From: Orbaceae bacterium ESL0727
GTDB taxonomy: Bacteria > Pseudomonadota > Gammaproteobacteria > Enterobacterales > Orbaceae
DNA length: 64,000 nucleotides
Reading direction: 5' to 3'
Assembly: GCA_029433345.1 (NCBI GenBank)
Contig: JAQTHY010000001.1
Coordinates: forward strand, 1,550,001 to 1,614,000
Part shown: positions 17,309 through 25,899 of the stretch, piece after piece
Numbering within the stretch: the stretch's first letter is position 1
How the letters are laid out: each line of letters begins with the position of its first letter
Program-made: the position numbers and the translations under genes
Notes under the pieces: model-generated
What the model saw: only the letters and a program-made list of their open reading frames with translations
What the model was told of the DNA's origin: nothing
Databases searched by the model: none

Positions 17309-19576
17309 ATGTTAAAACGTAAATCAACTTATTTGTTGCCAACACTGATCGCTTTAGCGTGCCAAGGCGCTTATGCTGATAATAATATGACCGATCAAAA
17401 AAAGGATGCTGATGATGTTATTGTTGTGACTGCGGCTGAACAGACTAGGCAAGCATTAGGTGCGTCGGTGATCACTGAAAAAGATATCCAAAAAATGCCA
17501 CCTAAAAATGATATCTCTGAAATTATCCGTACGATGCCGGGTGTCAATCTAACCGGTAACTCAAGCAGTGGTCAGCGTGGTAATAATCGTCAAATTGATA
17601 TTCGTGGCATGGGTCCTGAAAATACGTTGATTTTAATTGATGGTAAACCGGTAAAAAGCCGCATGGCGGTGCGTTATGGTTGGCGTGGAGAGCGTGATAC
17701 GCGCGGTGATAGTAACTGGGTACCGGCAGATATGATTGAGCGTATCGATGTGATTCGTGGTCCGGCAGCGGCACGTTATGGTGATGGTGCAGCCGGTGGG
17801 GTTGTGAATATTATTACCAAAAAAACCACCCAAGAATGGCACGGTACTTGGAATAACTATATTAATCAGCCTACCCATAATGATGAAGGGGCAACAAGAC
17901 GAACTAACTTTTCATTAATGGGGGGATTACTGGATAATCTGACTATGCGTCTCTATGGTAATCTTAACCGAACCGGCGCTGATGCACGTGATATTAACTA
18001 TAATCACGTTATTGATCCACGTGTCAAACCGGCTGGTCGTGAAGGTGTGCGTAATAAAGACCTTAATGGTTTGCTACATTGGGATTTTGCTGATAAGCAA
18101 TCATTAGAATTTGAATCTGCTGTGAGTCGACAAGGTAATATTTATGCAGGTGATACGCAGAATAATAATCCAGGTTCGAATCCATTAGTCAATAAAGAGT
18201 ATAAGCATGAAACGAATCGTATGTATCGCCGCACTTATGCTTTAACACATAATGGTTATTGGGATAATGGGGTAAGCACCAAATCTTACCTGCAATATGA
18301 AAATACCAATAATACTCGCCTAGATGAAGGTAAAGCGGGTGGTACAGAAGGTTTGTTTGCGAAAGATGCGAAATTTAAAACCACAAAATATGATAATTTG
18401 ACTGTACATCATGAAACTAATTTACCGTTAAATGTTTGGGTTCCGCAAACCATGACAGTTGGTGCGGAATATAATCATCAACAGATGAAAGACCCAACCT
18501 CGAATACCCAAACCACGACAGAAGGTGGTTCTATTCCGTGGATTAAAGACACAAACCGGAGTACCAAGGCAAGCGCTGGCTTATGGGGATTATTTGTCGA
18601 AAATAATATGGAATTAACCGATACCACGACATTAACACCGGCTGTCCGTTTTAATCATCAAAGTGAATCGGGTAGTAACTGGAGTCCTGCATTAAATTTA
18701 GCCCAAGAATTGGGGGATTATTTTACCCTAAAATTAGGTGCTGCAAGAGCGTATAAAGCACCAAATCTTTACCAAACCAACCCGAATTATTTATTATATA
18801 GCCGCGGACAAGGCTGTAATAATGTCAGCGGTAAGAGCTGTTATTTATTGGGTAATAAAGATTTAAAAGCTGAAACGAGTGTTAACAAAGAGATCGGTTT
18901 AGAGTTTCATGATAACGAAGGTTTAGTCGCGAATTTGACTTACTTCCGTAATGATTATCGCAATAAGATTGATGCCGGGAGTAAACCGATTGGTACCGCT
19001 ATTGGGGGAACGAATCCAAATGGGACACCATCAAATTATGCAAATTCTAAAATCTTCCAATGGGAAAACGTTCCGAAAGCTGTTGTGGAAGGATTAGAAG
19101 GGAGTATCACCGCGCCATTAAGCTCAACACTTAACTGGCGTAATAATATTACCTGGATGCTACAATCGAAAAATAAAAGAACCGGTGATTATTTATCGAT
19201 TATTCCACAATATACGTTAAATTCGGCGATGGATTGGCAAGCGACCGATCAGCTATCATTAACACCTTCATTAACCTGGTATGGTAAACAAAAACCGCGC
19301 AAATATAACTATTTGGGTGAAAAAGTTCATGATAGCTCAACTAATCAGCTAAGCCCTTATGCTATTGTTAACTTTAGTGGCCAATATCAGTTTACTAAAG
19401 ATTTTAGTATGAGTGCGGGGGTGGATAATATCTTTGACAAACGTCTATTCCGCCGTGGTAATTCAGTCACGCTAATCGATCCCAATACGAATAGCGTGAA
19501 ATCATATGGTGCTGGAGCCGCGACTTATAATGAACCAGGCCGTAGCTTCTTTATCAGTACTAATTTATCGTTTTAG
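17309..19576 (+). CDS. TonB-dependent catecholate siderophore receptor, FepA/IroN type (copy 1)
   Basis: Outer-membrane gated channel for ferric catecholate siderophores. A signal peptide ends near AYA at residues 21-23. The TonB box DVIVVTAAEQ spans residues 36-45. The plug has IIRTMPGVNLTGN, NNRQIDIRGMGPENTLILIDGKPV and GPAAARYGDGAAGGVVNIITK, all diagnostic of FepA/IroN. Barrel motifs include RAYKAPNLYQTNPNYLLYSRGQGC, KAETSVNKEIGLEF and WENVPKAVVEGLEG; the protein ends in LSF. Length 755 matches the family. AGGATAAAC precedes the start. The second copy begins 594 nt downstream, is the same length and very similar, and differs mostly in extracellular loop regions. Confidence 0.93.
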   Translation: MLKRKSTYLLPTLIALACQGAYADNNMTDQKKDADDVIVVTAAEQTRQALGASVITEKDIQKMPPKNDISEIIRTMPGVNLTGNSSSGQRGNNRQIDIRGMGPENTLILIDGKPVKSRMAVRYGWRGERDTRGDSNWVPADMIERIDVIRGPAAARYGDGAAGGVVNIITKKTTQEWHGTWNNYINQPTHNDEGATRRTNFSLMGGLLDNLTMRLYGNLNRTGADARDINYNHVIDPRVKPAGREGVRNKDLNGLLHWDFADKQSLEFESAVSRQGNIYAGDTQNNNPGSNPLVNKEYKHETNRMYRRTYALTHNGYWDNGVSTKSYLQYENTNNTRLDEGKAGGTEGLFAKDAKFKTTKYDNLTVHHETNLPLNVWVPQTMTVGAEYNHQQMKDPTSNTQTTTEGGSIPWIKDTNRSTKASAGLWGLFVENNMELTDTTTLTPAVRFNHQSESGSNWSPALNLAQELGDYFTLKLGAARAYKAPNLYQTNPNYLLYSRGQGCNNVSGKSCYLLGNKDLKAETSVNKEIGLEFHDNEGLVANLTYFRNDYRNKIDAGSKPIGTAIGGTNPNGTPSNYANSKIFQWENVPKAVVEGLEGSITAPLSSTLNWRNNITWMLQSKNKRTGDYLSIIPQYTLNSAMDWQATDQLSLTPSLTWYGKQKPRKYNYLGEKVHDSSTNQLSPYAIVNFSGQYQFTKDFSMSAGVDNIFDKRLFRRGNSVTLIDPNTNSVKSYGAGAATYNEPGRSFFISTNLSF

Positions 19577-19580
19577 TCGT

Positions 19581-19648
19581 TTTTATATAAATATTGTTGT
19601 ATAAACATTGCTGTAAAAATCTTGTTGTATAAATGTTGTATAAATAGC
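19581..19648 (+). repeat. 14-bp tandem array right after first receptor
   Basis: Begins just past the stop codon. Units include GTTGTATAAACATT, GCTGTAAAAATCTT, GTTGTATAAAT (short) and GTTGTATAAATAGC. Just before it the gene end TCGTTTTAG is itself followed by TCGTTTTTA, a 9-bp duplication across the stop codon. Confidence 0.65.
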
Positions 19649-19690
19649 GCCAATCGCATGCTCACCTTAGCAATAGGGTGAGTATCAACC

Positions 19691-19744
19691 AAGTCAGTGG
19701 TCAAAGGGTAGAACAAAAAGCTTCGCGCCTTTTGATCACGACTT
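19691..19744 (+). other. Long hairpin between the two receptor genes
   Basis: The left arm 19691-19708 and right arm 19728-19744 can form a stem of about 17 bp with one bulge and two G-U pairs around a 19-nt loop. There is no clear U-run, so it may be an mRNA 3'-end structure or part of a small RNA. The rest of the 594-nt gap holds a 14-bp array and Fur sites. Confidence 0.5.
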
Positions 19745-19953
19745 CCCCTTTATGATTTGATCATGATATCGAGTAGTTAACCTAATTATTCTTCTCACCA
19801 TTTTCGATATGCTTAGCTATTGTCTGAGTTATTTTTCATCGTTAAAACCAATTGTTTTTTATCTATTTTTAATGAATTCTTTACAATTGTTTTAAAAACA
19901 GGCAAGTAAATTTGATCTAACGCAAATTTCGTTTACATTCTTTTAATTATCCT

Positions 19954-19998
19954 GATAATGAAAACGATTATCATTAATATTTGTTAATGATAATCATT
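19954..19998. promoter_or_regulatory. Fur box pair upstream of second receptor
   Basis: GATAATGAAAACGATTATC followed by ATT is a strong Fur site nearly identical to the one before copy 1. About 10 nt further on, AATGATAATCATT (19986-19998) is a palindromic second Fur-like site not seen before copy 1. The extra site could give tighter iron repression of this copy. Confidence 0.85.
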
Positions 19999-20170
19999 TT
20001 ATTATTAAAAATAGCCATAATCCTTGCTCAAGGAGAGGGTAATCTTTGCTGATTACCGATGGAAAGAAGAAAATGTAAGGGATATAAACGCCGTTTTATG
20101 ACCCATCTATGATTTTTATTCACCAACATTAGGTGATTGATATAAAACAGATGAGATAGGATAAAATTCA

Positions 20171-22438
20171 ATGTTAAAGCGTAAATCAACTTATCTATTA
20201 TCGCTGCTGATTACATTCGCATGTCATGGCGTTTATGCAGATAGTGAGACGACTAAGAACGAGCCCAAGAAAGAGAGTGATGATGTGATTGTGGTGACTG
20301 CGGCAGAGCAGACTAAACAAGCATTAGGATCATCGGTGATTACTGAACAAGATATCCAAAAAATGCCACCGAAGAATGATCTCTCCGAAATTATTCGTAC
20401 TATGCCCGGCGTCAATTTAACCGGTAACTCGACGACGGGTCAGCGGGGTAATAATCGCCAAATTGATATTCGTGGCATGGGGCCAGAAAATACGTTGATT
20501 TTGGTTGACGGTAAACCGGTAAAAAGCCGTATGTCAGTTCGTTATGGTTGGCGGGGTGAACGCGATACGCGTGGTGATACTAACTGGGTACCGGCCGAGG
20601 CAGTTGACCATATTGATGTGATCCGTGGGCCGGCTGCGGCACGTTATGGTGATGGTGCAGCAGGTGGTGTTGTCAATATTATTACCAAAAAACCGACTAA
20701 TGAGTGGCACGGTTCTTTAAATGATTATATTAATGCACCAACCCATAGTGATGATGGATCATCGCGACGTGTCGGATTTACCTTAACTGGCGGATTGCTG
20801 GATAATTTAAGTATGCGATTATACGGTAACTTGAATAAAACGAATCCTGATGCGCGCGATATTAATGATAATCATCAAATTAATAAAGGATCATTAAGTG
20901 CTGGCCGTGAAGGGGTGCGCAATAAAGATCTAAACAGCTTATTGCATTGGGATATGACCGATAAACAGTCATTAGAGTTAGAAGCTAGCACCAGCCGACA
21001 AGGTAATATTTATGCCGGCGATACACAAAATAATAATCCTTTACCGGTCAATCCGTCTAATCCGGTGTCGTTAGTTAAAAAATTATATGGCCATGAAACC
21101 AACACGATGTATCGTACTAACTATGCGCTCACACACCGTAACTATTGGGAAAGTGGCGTCAGTACCATGTCGTATGTGCAATATGAAAAAACACATAATA
21201 CAAGGCTGAATGAAGGATTAGCGGGGCGAGTAGAAGGGCAATTTACCGATGAAGGTAAACGATCAACAACTGATGCTAATAATATTACGTTGCATAGCGA
21301 AACCGATTTGCCGTTTACATTCTATGTGCCACAAACCATGACTGTAGGTGCAGAATATAATCACCAAAAAATGTCTGATCCTAACTCTAACAAACAGTCG
21401 ATGTCTGAAGGTGGGCAAATTCCGGGATTGAAAGAGATTCGAACCGATAAAATGAGCGCCAGTTTATGGGGCGTATTTGTTGAAAATAATATTGAGTTAA
21501 CTGACGCTACGATGTTAACGCCGGGGCTCCGTTTTAATCATCAAAGTGAAACTGGCCATAACTGGAGCCCAAGCCTTAACTTATCACACGAGTTAAATGA
21601 TAATGTTACCGCTAAAATGGGCATAGCCAGAGCGTATAAGGCACCTAATCTTTATCAGACTAATCCAAACTATCTATTAACCAGTCGTGGTAATGGTTGT
21701 GCGGGTAATAAAAGCTGTTATTTGATGGGGAATAAAGATTTAAAAGCCGAAACAAGTGTCAATAAGGAGATCGGTTTAGAGTTCCACAGTGAAGATAATC
21801 TTCATAAAGAAAAAGGATTGATAGCTGGACTAACCTATTTCCGTAATGATTATCGCGATAAAATCCAAGCGGGAACGACGCCGGTATTGCAAGCTGTTGG
21901 AGGCAATGGTAGACCGCAATTTAGAAATGCCGATGTCTATAAATGGGTCAATGTGCCGAAAGCGGTTGTCGAAGGCTTAGAAGGTAATCTTTCTATTCCA
22001 GTACGATCAAATATGAAATGGCGCAATAATTTGACGTGGATGTTGCAATCGAAAAACAAAAAGACAGGCGATTATTTATCGATCATTCCGCAATATACCT
22101 TAAATTCAGCACTCGATTGGCAAGCGACCGATAATTTCTCATTAACGCCGTCCTTAACCTGGTATGGTAAACAGAAACCACGTAAGTATGGTTATAAAAA
22201 CGAGAAGCAAACTGGCAGCGCAACTGATCAGCTAAGTCCTTATGCACTGGTAAATTTGAGTACCCAATATCAATTTACCAAGAACTTTACCTTAACTGCA
22301 GGTGTGGATAATATTTTTGATAAACGCTTATTCCGTAAAGGTAATTCGGTAGCTGTTGGGGGAAGCCAAGGTGCCGGTGCGGCGACCTATAATGAACCGG
22401 GACGCTCGCTTTTTGTGAGTACCAATCTTTCGTTTTAA
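20171..22438 (+). CDS. TonB-dependent catecholate siderophore receptor, FepA/IroN type (copy 2)
   Basis: Paralogue of the preceding receptor, also 755 residues, with the same MLKRKSTYLL start and AGGATAAAA leader. A signal peptide ends near VYA; the TonB box DVIVVTAAEQ is at 38-47. Plug motifs (IIRTMPGVNLTGN, DIRGMGPENTLILVDGKPV, ARYGDGAAGGVVNIITKK) and barrel motifs (RAYKAPNLYQTNPNYLLTSRGNGC, KAETSVNKEIGLEF) are intact. Differences from copy 1 cluster in putative loops, e.g. the PLPVNPSNPVSLVKKLY and DNLHKEKGLI insertions, suggesting altered ligand range. Both copies look functional. Separate Fur control regions indicate independent transcription. Confidence 0.93.
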   Translation: MLKRKSTYLLSLLITFACHGVYADSETTKNEPKKESDDVIVVTAAEQTKQALGSSVITEQDIQKMPPKNDLSEIIRTMPGVNLTGNSTTGQRGNNRQIDIRGMGPENTLILVDGKPVKSRMSVRYGWRGERDTRGDTNWVPAEAVDHIDVIRGPAAARYGDGAAGGVVNIITKKPTNEWHGSLNDYINAPTHSDDGSSRRVGFTLTGGLLDNLSMRLYGNLNKTNPDARDINDNHQINKGSLSAGREGVRNKDLNSLLHWDMTDKQSLELEASTSRQGNIYAGDTQNNNPLPVNPSNPVSLVKKLYGHETNTMYRTNYALTHRNYWESGVSTMSYVQYEKTHNTRLNEGLAGRVEGQFTDEGKRSTTDANNITLHSETDLPFTFYVPQTMTVGAEYNHQKMSDPNSNKQSMSEGGQIPGLKEIRTDKMSASLWGVFVENNIELTDATMLTPGLRFNHQSETGHNWSPSLNLSHELNDNVTAKMGIARAYKAPNLYQTNPNYLLTSRGNGCAGNKSCYLMGNKDLKAETSVNKEIGLEFHSEDNLHKEKGLIAGLTYFRNDYRDKIQAGTTPVLQAVGGNGRPQFRNADVYKWVNVPKAVVEGLEGNLSIPVRSNMKWRNNLTWMLQSKNKKTGDYLSIIPQYTLNSALDWQATDNFSLTPSLTWYGKQKPRKYGYKNEKQTGSATDQLSPYALVNLSTQYQFTKNFTLTAGVDNIFDKRLFRKGNSVAVGGSQGAGAATYNEPGRSLFVSTNLSF

Positions 22439-22456
22439 GATTTTTTGAAGATTCAT

Positions 22457-22504
22457 AACAGGTTTTGGGATTAATGGTATCTTCTAAGATACGTCGCCTG
22501 TTTT
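22457..22504 (+). terminator. Possible terminator after second receptor
   Basis: Outer arms AACAGG/CCTGTT enclose an inner perfect hairpin GTATCTT-CT-AAGATAC, followed by only four T. It lies 18 nt past the receptor stop. A weak intrinsic terminator or 3'-end structure is likely. Confidence 0.4.
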
Positions 22505-22556
22505 AAGATCAACAATATGTTATGAATATGAATAAAAATATAATATAAATGTAAAT

Positions 22557-22580
22557 AAAAAGAGGGCATTTGCCCTCTTT
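22557..22580. terminator. Bidirectional terminator between receptor and pdxT
   Basis: Stem AGAGGGCA/TGCCCTCT is flanked by A-run on the left and T-run on the right, giving an intrinsic terminator mainly for pdxT on the minus strand (stem followed by TTTTATTT) and possibly the plus strand too. Confidence 0.85.
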
Positions 22581-22625
22581 GCTGATTAAGCTGACTAAGA
22601 TGATGACTCAGATCATCAAAAAGTC

Positions 22626-23231
22626 TTAACAGAGATTCACAAAATAGCGAATTACGCGGTCATCTTGCGTCAATTCAGGATGAAAAGAGCAGACTAAGAT
22701 ATGGCCTTGTTGTGCCATGACGCCATGCCCATTTACCGAAGCGAGTAGGGTGACATTTTCCCCTGCGCGAGCAATATAAGGCGCACGAATAAAGACAGCG
22801 GGAATATCTGTGCCAATTGGCGCAATATCTAACGTGGTTTCGAAACTGGCAATTTGTCGACCAAAACCATTGCGTTCAACCTGAATATCAATCAACTTGA
22901 GCAGTTCTACTTCGTGATGCTTGGTTTCCATACCACATAATACCAAGCCGGCACAGGTACCGAAAATACCTTTACCTTGCGCCGCGAACTGCTTGATGGG
23001 CTCCAATAAACCATTTTGTCGAATCAAACGACTGATGGCGGTGGATTCGCCGCCTGGAATAATTAAGCCATCCAAGTCAGCCAATTGTTCGGCCTGTTTT
23101 ACTGCAATCGGTTCGACCTGTTCGATGCGCTTAAGCATGGTCAGGTGTTCACTGACGGCGCCTTGTAGATTAAGTACACCGATTTTTTTGCTGACCGATT
23201 TTTTTGTCATAACAGATTGTGAATTTGGCAT
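22626..23231 (-). CDS. pdxT: Pyridoxal 5'-phosphate synthase glutaminase subunit PdxT
   Basis: Glutaminase that feeds ammonia to PdxS for direct pyridoxal phosphate synthesis (DXP-independent pathway). The class I amidotransferase motifs are present: LNLQGAVSEH, PGGESTAI, the nucleophile Cys93 in GTCAGLVLCG, and catalytic His184 and Glu186 in SFHPEL. The ATG at 23231 was chosen because it overlaps the pdxS stop codon by one base (TAATG) with GAGG upstream, a typical coupled start; a TTG two codons earlier is possible. It has 201 residues, normal for the family. Absent from E. coli, this pathway is found in Pasteurellaceae and some relatives. Confidence 0.95.
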   Translation of the reverse strand: MPNSQSVMTKKSVSKKIGVLNLQGAVSEHLTMLKRIEQVEPIAVKQAEQLADLDGLIIPGGESTAISRLIRQNGLLEPIKQFAAQGKGIFGTCAGLVLCGMETKHHEVELLKLIDIQVERNGFGRQIASFETTLDIAPIGTDIPAVFIRAPYIARAGENVTLLASVNGHGVMAQQGHILVCSFHPELTQDDRVIRYFVNLC

Positions 23232-24118
23232 TACCAACCTCGATCTTGCATTCTTTCGGCTTCGGTTAGACGGCTAATTTCAATACCTTTCATCGCCTGT
23301 CCTAATCCTTTAGATAATTCTGCTAAACGCGGATAATCATCAAAATAAGTGGTCGCTTGGACAATAGCTTTGGCAAATTTTTCTGGATTTTCAGATTTAA
23401 AAATACCTGAACCAACAAACACGCCATCAGCACCAAGCTGCATCATTAACGCTGCATCAGCGGGTGTTGCAACACCACCCGCCGCGAAATTCACAACCGG
23501 TAATTTGCCAAGCTCTTTTACTTGTAAAATCAGTTCATACGGTGCGCCGATCTCTTTAGCCAATGTCATCAACTCATCTTTAGATTTACTGACGACTAAA
23601 CGGATCTGTTCATTTACTTTACGCATATGGCGGACTGCTTCGACAATGTTGCCTGTGCCCGGTTCGCCTTTTGTACGTAGCATAGATGCGCCTTCACCAA
23701 TACGGCGTAAAGCTTCGCCTAAATCACGGCAACCGCAAACAAATGGCACGGTAAATTCATTTTTCAGCAAATGATATTGCTCATCTGCCGGGGTGAGGAC
23801 TTCGCTTTCATCAATGTAATCGACACCCATTGATTCTAAAATACGTGCTTCAACAATATGACCGATACGTGCTTTTGCCATAACAGGGATAGTGACAGCA
23901 TTCATAACGGCTTCGACAATGGTCGGATCGGCCATACGGGCAACACCGCCCGCGGCACGAATGTCTGAGGGTACGCGTTCTAGCGCCATGACGGCGACCG
24001 CACCTGCTTGTTCAGCGATTTTGGCCTGTTCGGCGTTAACGACATCCATAATCACGCCCCCTTTTTGCATTTGCGCCATACCACGTTTTACAGTTTGTGT
24101 TCCGGTTTGAATAGTCAT
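23231..24118 (-). CDS. pdxS: Pyridoxal 5'-phosphate synthase lyase subunit PdxS
   Basis: Forms pyridoxal phosphate from ribose 5-phosphate, glyceraldehyde 3-phosphate and ammonia. At 295 residues it has the standard TIM-barrel length. Key residues are visible: Asp25 in VIMDVVN, Schiff-base Lys82 in [12 protein letters not shown], and Lys150 in [11 protein letters not shown] that receives the intermediate. [27 protein letters not shown] forms the phosphate site and RMQDRGW the tail. It overlaps pdxT by one base. The MocR-type regulator pdxR is divergent across a 336-nt gap (24119-24454). Confidence 0.98.
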   Translation of the reverse strand: MTIQTGTQTVKRGMAQMQKGGVIMDVVNAEQAKIAEQAGAVAVMALERVPSDIRAAGGVARMADPTIVEAVMNAVTIPVMAKARIGHIVEARILESMGVDYIDESEVLTPADEQYHLLKNEFTVPFVCGCRDLGEALRRIGEGASMLRTKGEPGTGNIVEAVRHMRKVNEQIRLVVSKSKDELMTLAKEIGAPYELILQVKELGKLPVVNFAAGGVATPADAALMMQLGADGVFVGSGIFKSENPEKFAKAIVQATTYFDDYPRLAELSKGLGQAMKGIEISRLTEAERMQDRGW

Positions 24119-24205
24119 ACTTGCTCCTTTGCTTAAATTGGTTAGACATTCGCTGCCCGTGGTGAAGTAGATAAGTTATTTCACCGCTATCCGCTAAATG
24201 TCGAA

Positions 24206-24215
24206 GTGGGATAAA
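24206..24215 (+). promoter_or_regulatory. GTGGGATAAA repeat, candidate PdxR site (distal)
   Basis: GTGGGATAAA occurs three times in the pdxS-pdxR region: here, at 24443 and at 24457. MocR-family regulators commonly bind direct repeats in such divergent gaps. Function is inferred; the decamer is short. Confidence 0.3.
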
Positions 24216-24342
24216 GGTTGTGAGGATTTTGTCCTATTTTCGATGGCTATTATTATTCATAATAAACAGGCTGCCATAAACAGCCAATTGGACTATAATC
24301 GAACCATCCAATTTTTAAGGAAAGCGTAATTTTTTTAGGATG

Positions 24343-24372
24343 TTTCAGAACTTGTATGCGTTTATGTCAAAT
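24343..24372 (+). repeat. Dispersed 30-bp motif, copy upstream of pdxR
   Basis: TTTCAGAACT...GCG then TTTATGTCAAAT: differs from the 27230 copy at three central positions. It lies about 80 nt before pdxR in the pdxS-pdxR divergent region. Confidence 0.75.
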
Positions 24373-24442
24373 TTACCGAGTAAGTTTTGCTGAATAAGGC
24401 GCATTAACACGGCATAATGTTAGCAGAAGAGCATTCATTTGT

Positions 24443-24466
24443 GTGGGATAAAGTATGTGGGATAAA
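24443..24466 (+). promoter_or_regulatory. Paired GTGGGATAAA repeats at pdxR start
   Basis: Two copies of GTGGGATAAA start 14 nt apart; the second overlaps the first codons (ATG TGG GAT AAA). The pair could be an autoregulatory operator, or just a local duplication like the others in this window. Confidence 0.35.
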
Positions 24467-25867
24467 AATAGATTAGCACCTTTCGTAGGTACGTTATTTC
24501 AAAAGTTACAACAATTGATTGAGCATTATATCGAACAAGGTTTGCTGATTGCGGGGGAACGATTGCCATCGGAAAGAGATTTGGCAAAAAAGCTCCATGT
24601 GAATCGATCAACCGTTGTGCATGCATTGGATTGTTTGACTGAACGGGGGGTATTGATTCGCCGTTTGGGGAGTGGCACGTTTGTCAATGATCAAAAGTGG
24701 GGTTTACAAGCTTATCCCACGATTAATTGGCGTTTGCCAGCCAATTTTAGTCGCGAACAGCGTTCACTTTATCAACAAAAGGTTGCCCAAATTCGAGCGC
24801 AACAATCTATTCTAGGTGAAAAAATGTGTGATTTGGCCAATGGTGATCTGCCTGTGGAACTGATCCCACCACTCGAATTACCCAATATTTCTGCGAGTGA
24901 ATTAATCAAACATGAAAAAAATAGTGATAGTTTACAGCTGGGTTTGCCATCACTTAAGCAGCAGATTGCGCACTATATGCAGCAATCATTTGCCATGCCG
25001 GTTGATAGCCACCAAGTGCTGATCACATCAGGGACACAGCAATCGCTCTTTCTGATTACGCAAGGGTTATTAAAGCCGGGCGATGCTATTGGGATTGAGC
25101 TGCCTTCGTATTTCTATTCATTACCCCTTTTCCAAGCTGCCGGTTTACGGCTGTATGGATTGGTCACCGATGCCGAGGGGATTACACTTGACAGTTTAGC
25201 CAATGCCGTTAATCAGCACCAGATAAAATGGTTGTTTCTCAATCCGATTTTCCAAAATCCAACCGGTTATGTGATGAGCCCAAATCGTAAACGGGCAATA
25301 TTGGATTTTTGCTACGACGCCTGTATTGGTATTGTTGAGGATGATGCCTATAGCGCATTATCTTTTCAGGATGATCTGGATGTGTCGCCGATTAAAAAGT
25401 TGGATAGTGATAATCAGGTGATCTATTTAGGTTCACTGTCGAAATATATTGGACGGAGTATTCGTATTGGTTGGATGATCGCGCCGCGAACTATTATCGA
25501 AAAGTTGGCGGCAATTCGTCAACATATCGATTCGGGATTGAGTATTTTGCCGCAGCTGCTTGCCGAAGATTATCTAAAAAATCATTATGTTAATCATCAA
25601 CGTTTTTTGCGAATACAGCTCGAAAGTCGCTTGACTCAGCTTAGGCAATGGTTGACAGAAAACTATGGTGATCAAATCAGTTATCAAATGCCTTTGGGGG
25701 GATTCCATCTATATGCCCATTTCCCGGTGGAGAATAATCAGCAAGAGATGGCGCTGTTAAATGCGTTACTTGCTCAGCATATTATTGTGTCACAAGGCAA
25801 TGATTTTGGTGATAAATTAGGCGCGATTAGGTTTAGTTATGGACATTTTGATCAGAATTTGCTTTGA
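24455..25867 (+). CDS. pdxR: PdxR-type MocR transcription regulator (GntR/aminotransferase fusion)
   Basis: MocR-family regulator with an N-terminal GntR winged helix (about residues 10-75; LPSERDLAKKLHVNRSTVVHALDCL and GSGTFV) and a fold-type I aminotransferase-like domain that senses pyridoxal phosphate. The PLP-binding lysine is Lys330 in SLSKYIGRSIRIGW, with NPTGYVMSP and VEDDAYS also conserved. Divergent location from pdxST is the classic PdxR arrangement, so it most likely controls them in response to PLP. The start matches the family but has no strong ribosome site; it lies in a GTGGGATAAA duplication. The vitamin-type transporter follows after 32 nt. Confidence 0.88.
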   Translation: MWDKNRLAPFVGTLFQKLQQLIEHYIEQGLLIAGERLPSERDLAKKLHVNRSTVVHALDCLTERGVLIRRLGSGTFVNDQKWGLQAYPTINWRLPANFSREQRSLYQQKVAQIRAQQSILGEKMCDLANGDLPVELIPPLELPNISASELIKHEKNSDSLQLGLPSLKQQIAHYMQQSFAMPVDSHQVLITSGTQQSLFLITQGLLKPGDAIGIELPSYFYSLPLFQAAGLRLYGLVTDAEGITLDSLANAVNQHQIKWLFLNPIFQNPTGYVMSPNRKRAILDFCYDACIGIVEDDAYSALSFQDDLDVSPIKKLDSDNQVIYLGSLSKYIGRSIRIGWMIAPRTIIEKLAAIRQHIDSGLSILPQLLAEDYLKNHYVNHQRFLRIQLESRLTQLRQWLTENYGDQISYQMPLGGFHLYAHFPVENNQQEMALLNALLAQHIIVSQGNDFGDKLGAIRFSYGHFDQNLL

Positions 25868-25899
25868 TATTAGAACCTTAATCACTTTTATTGACTATC

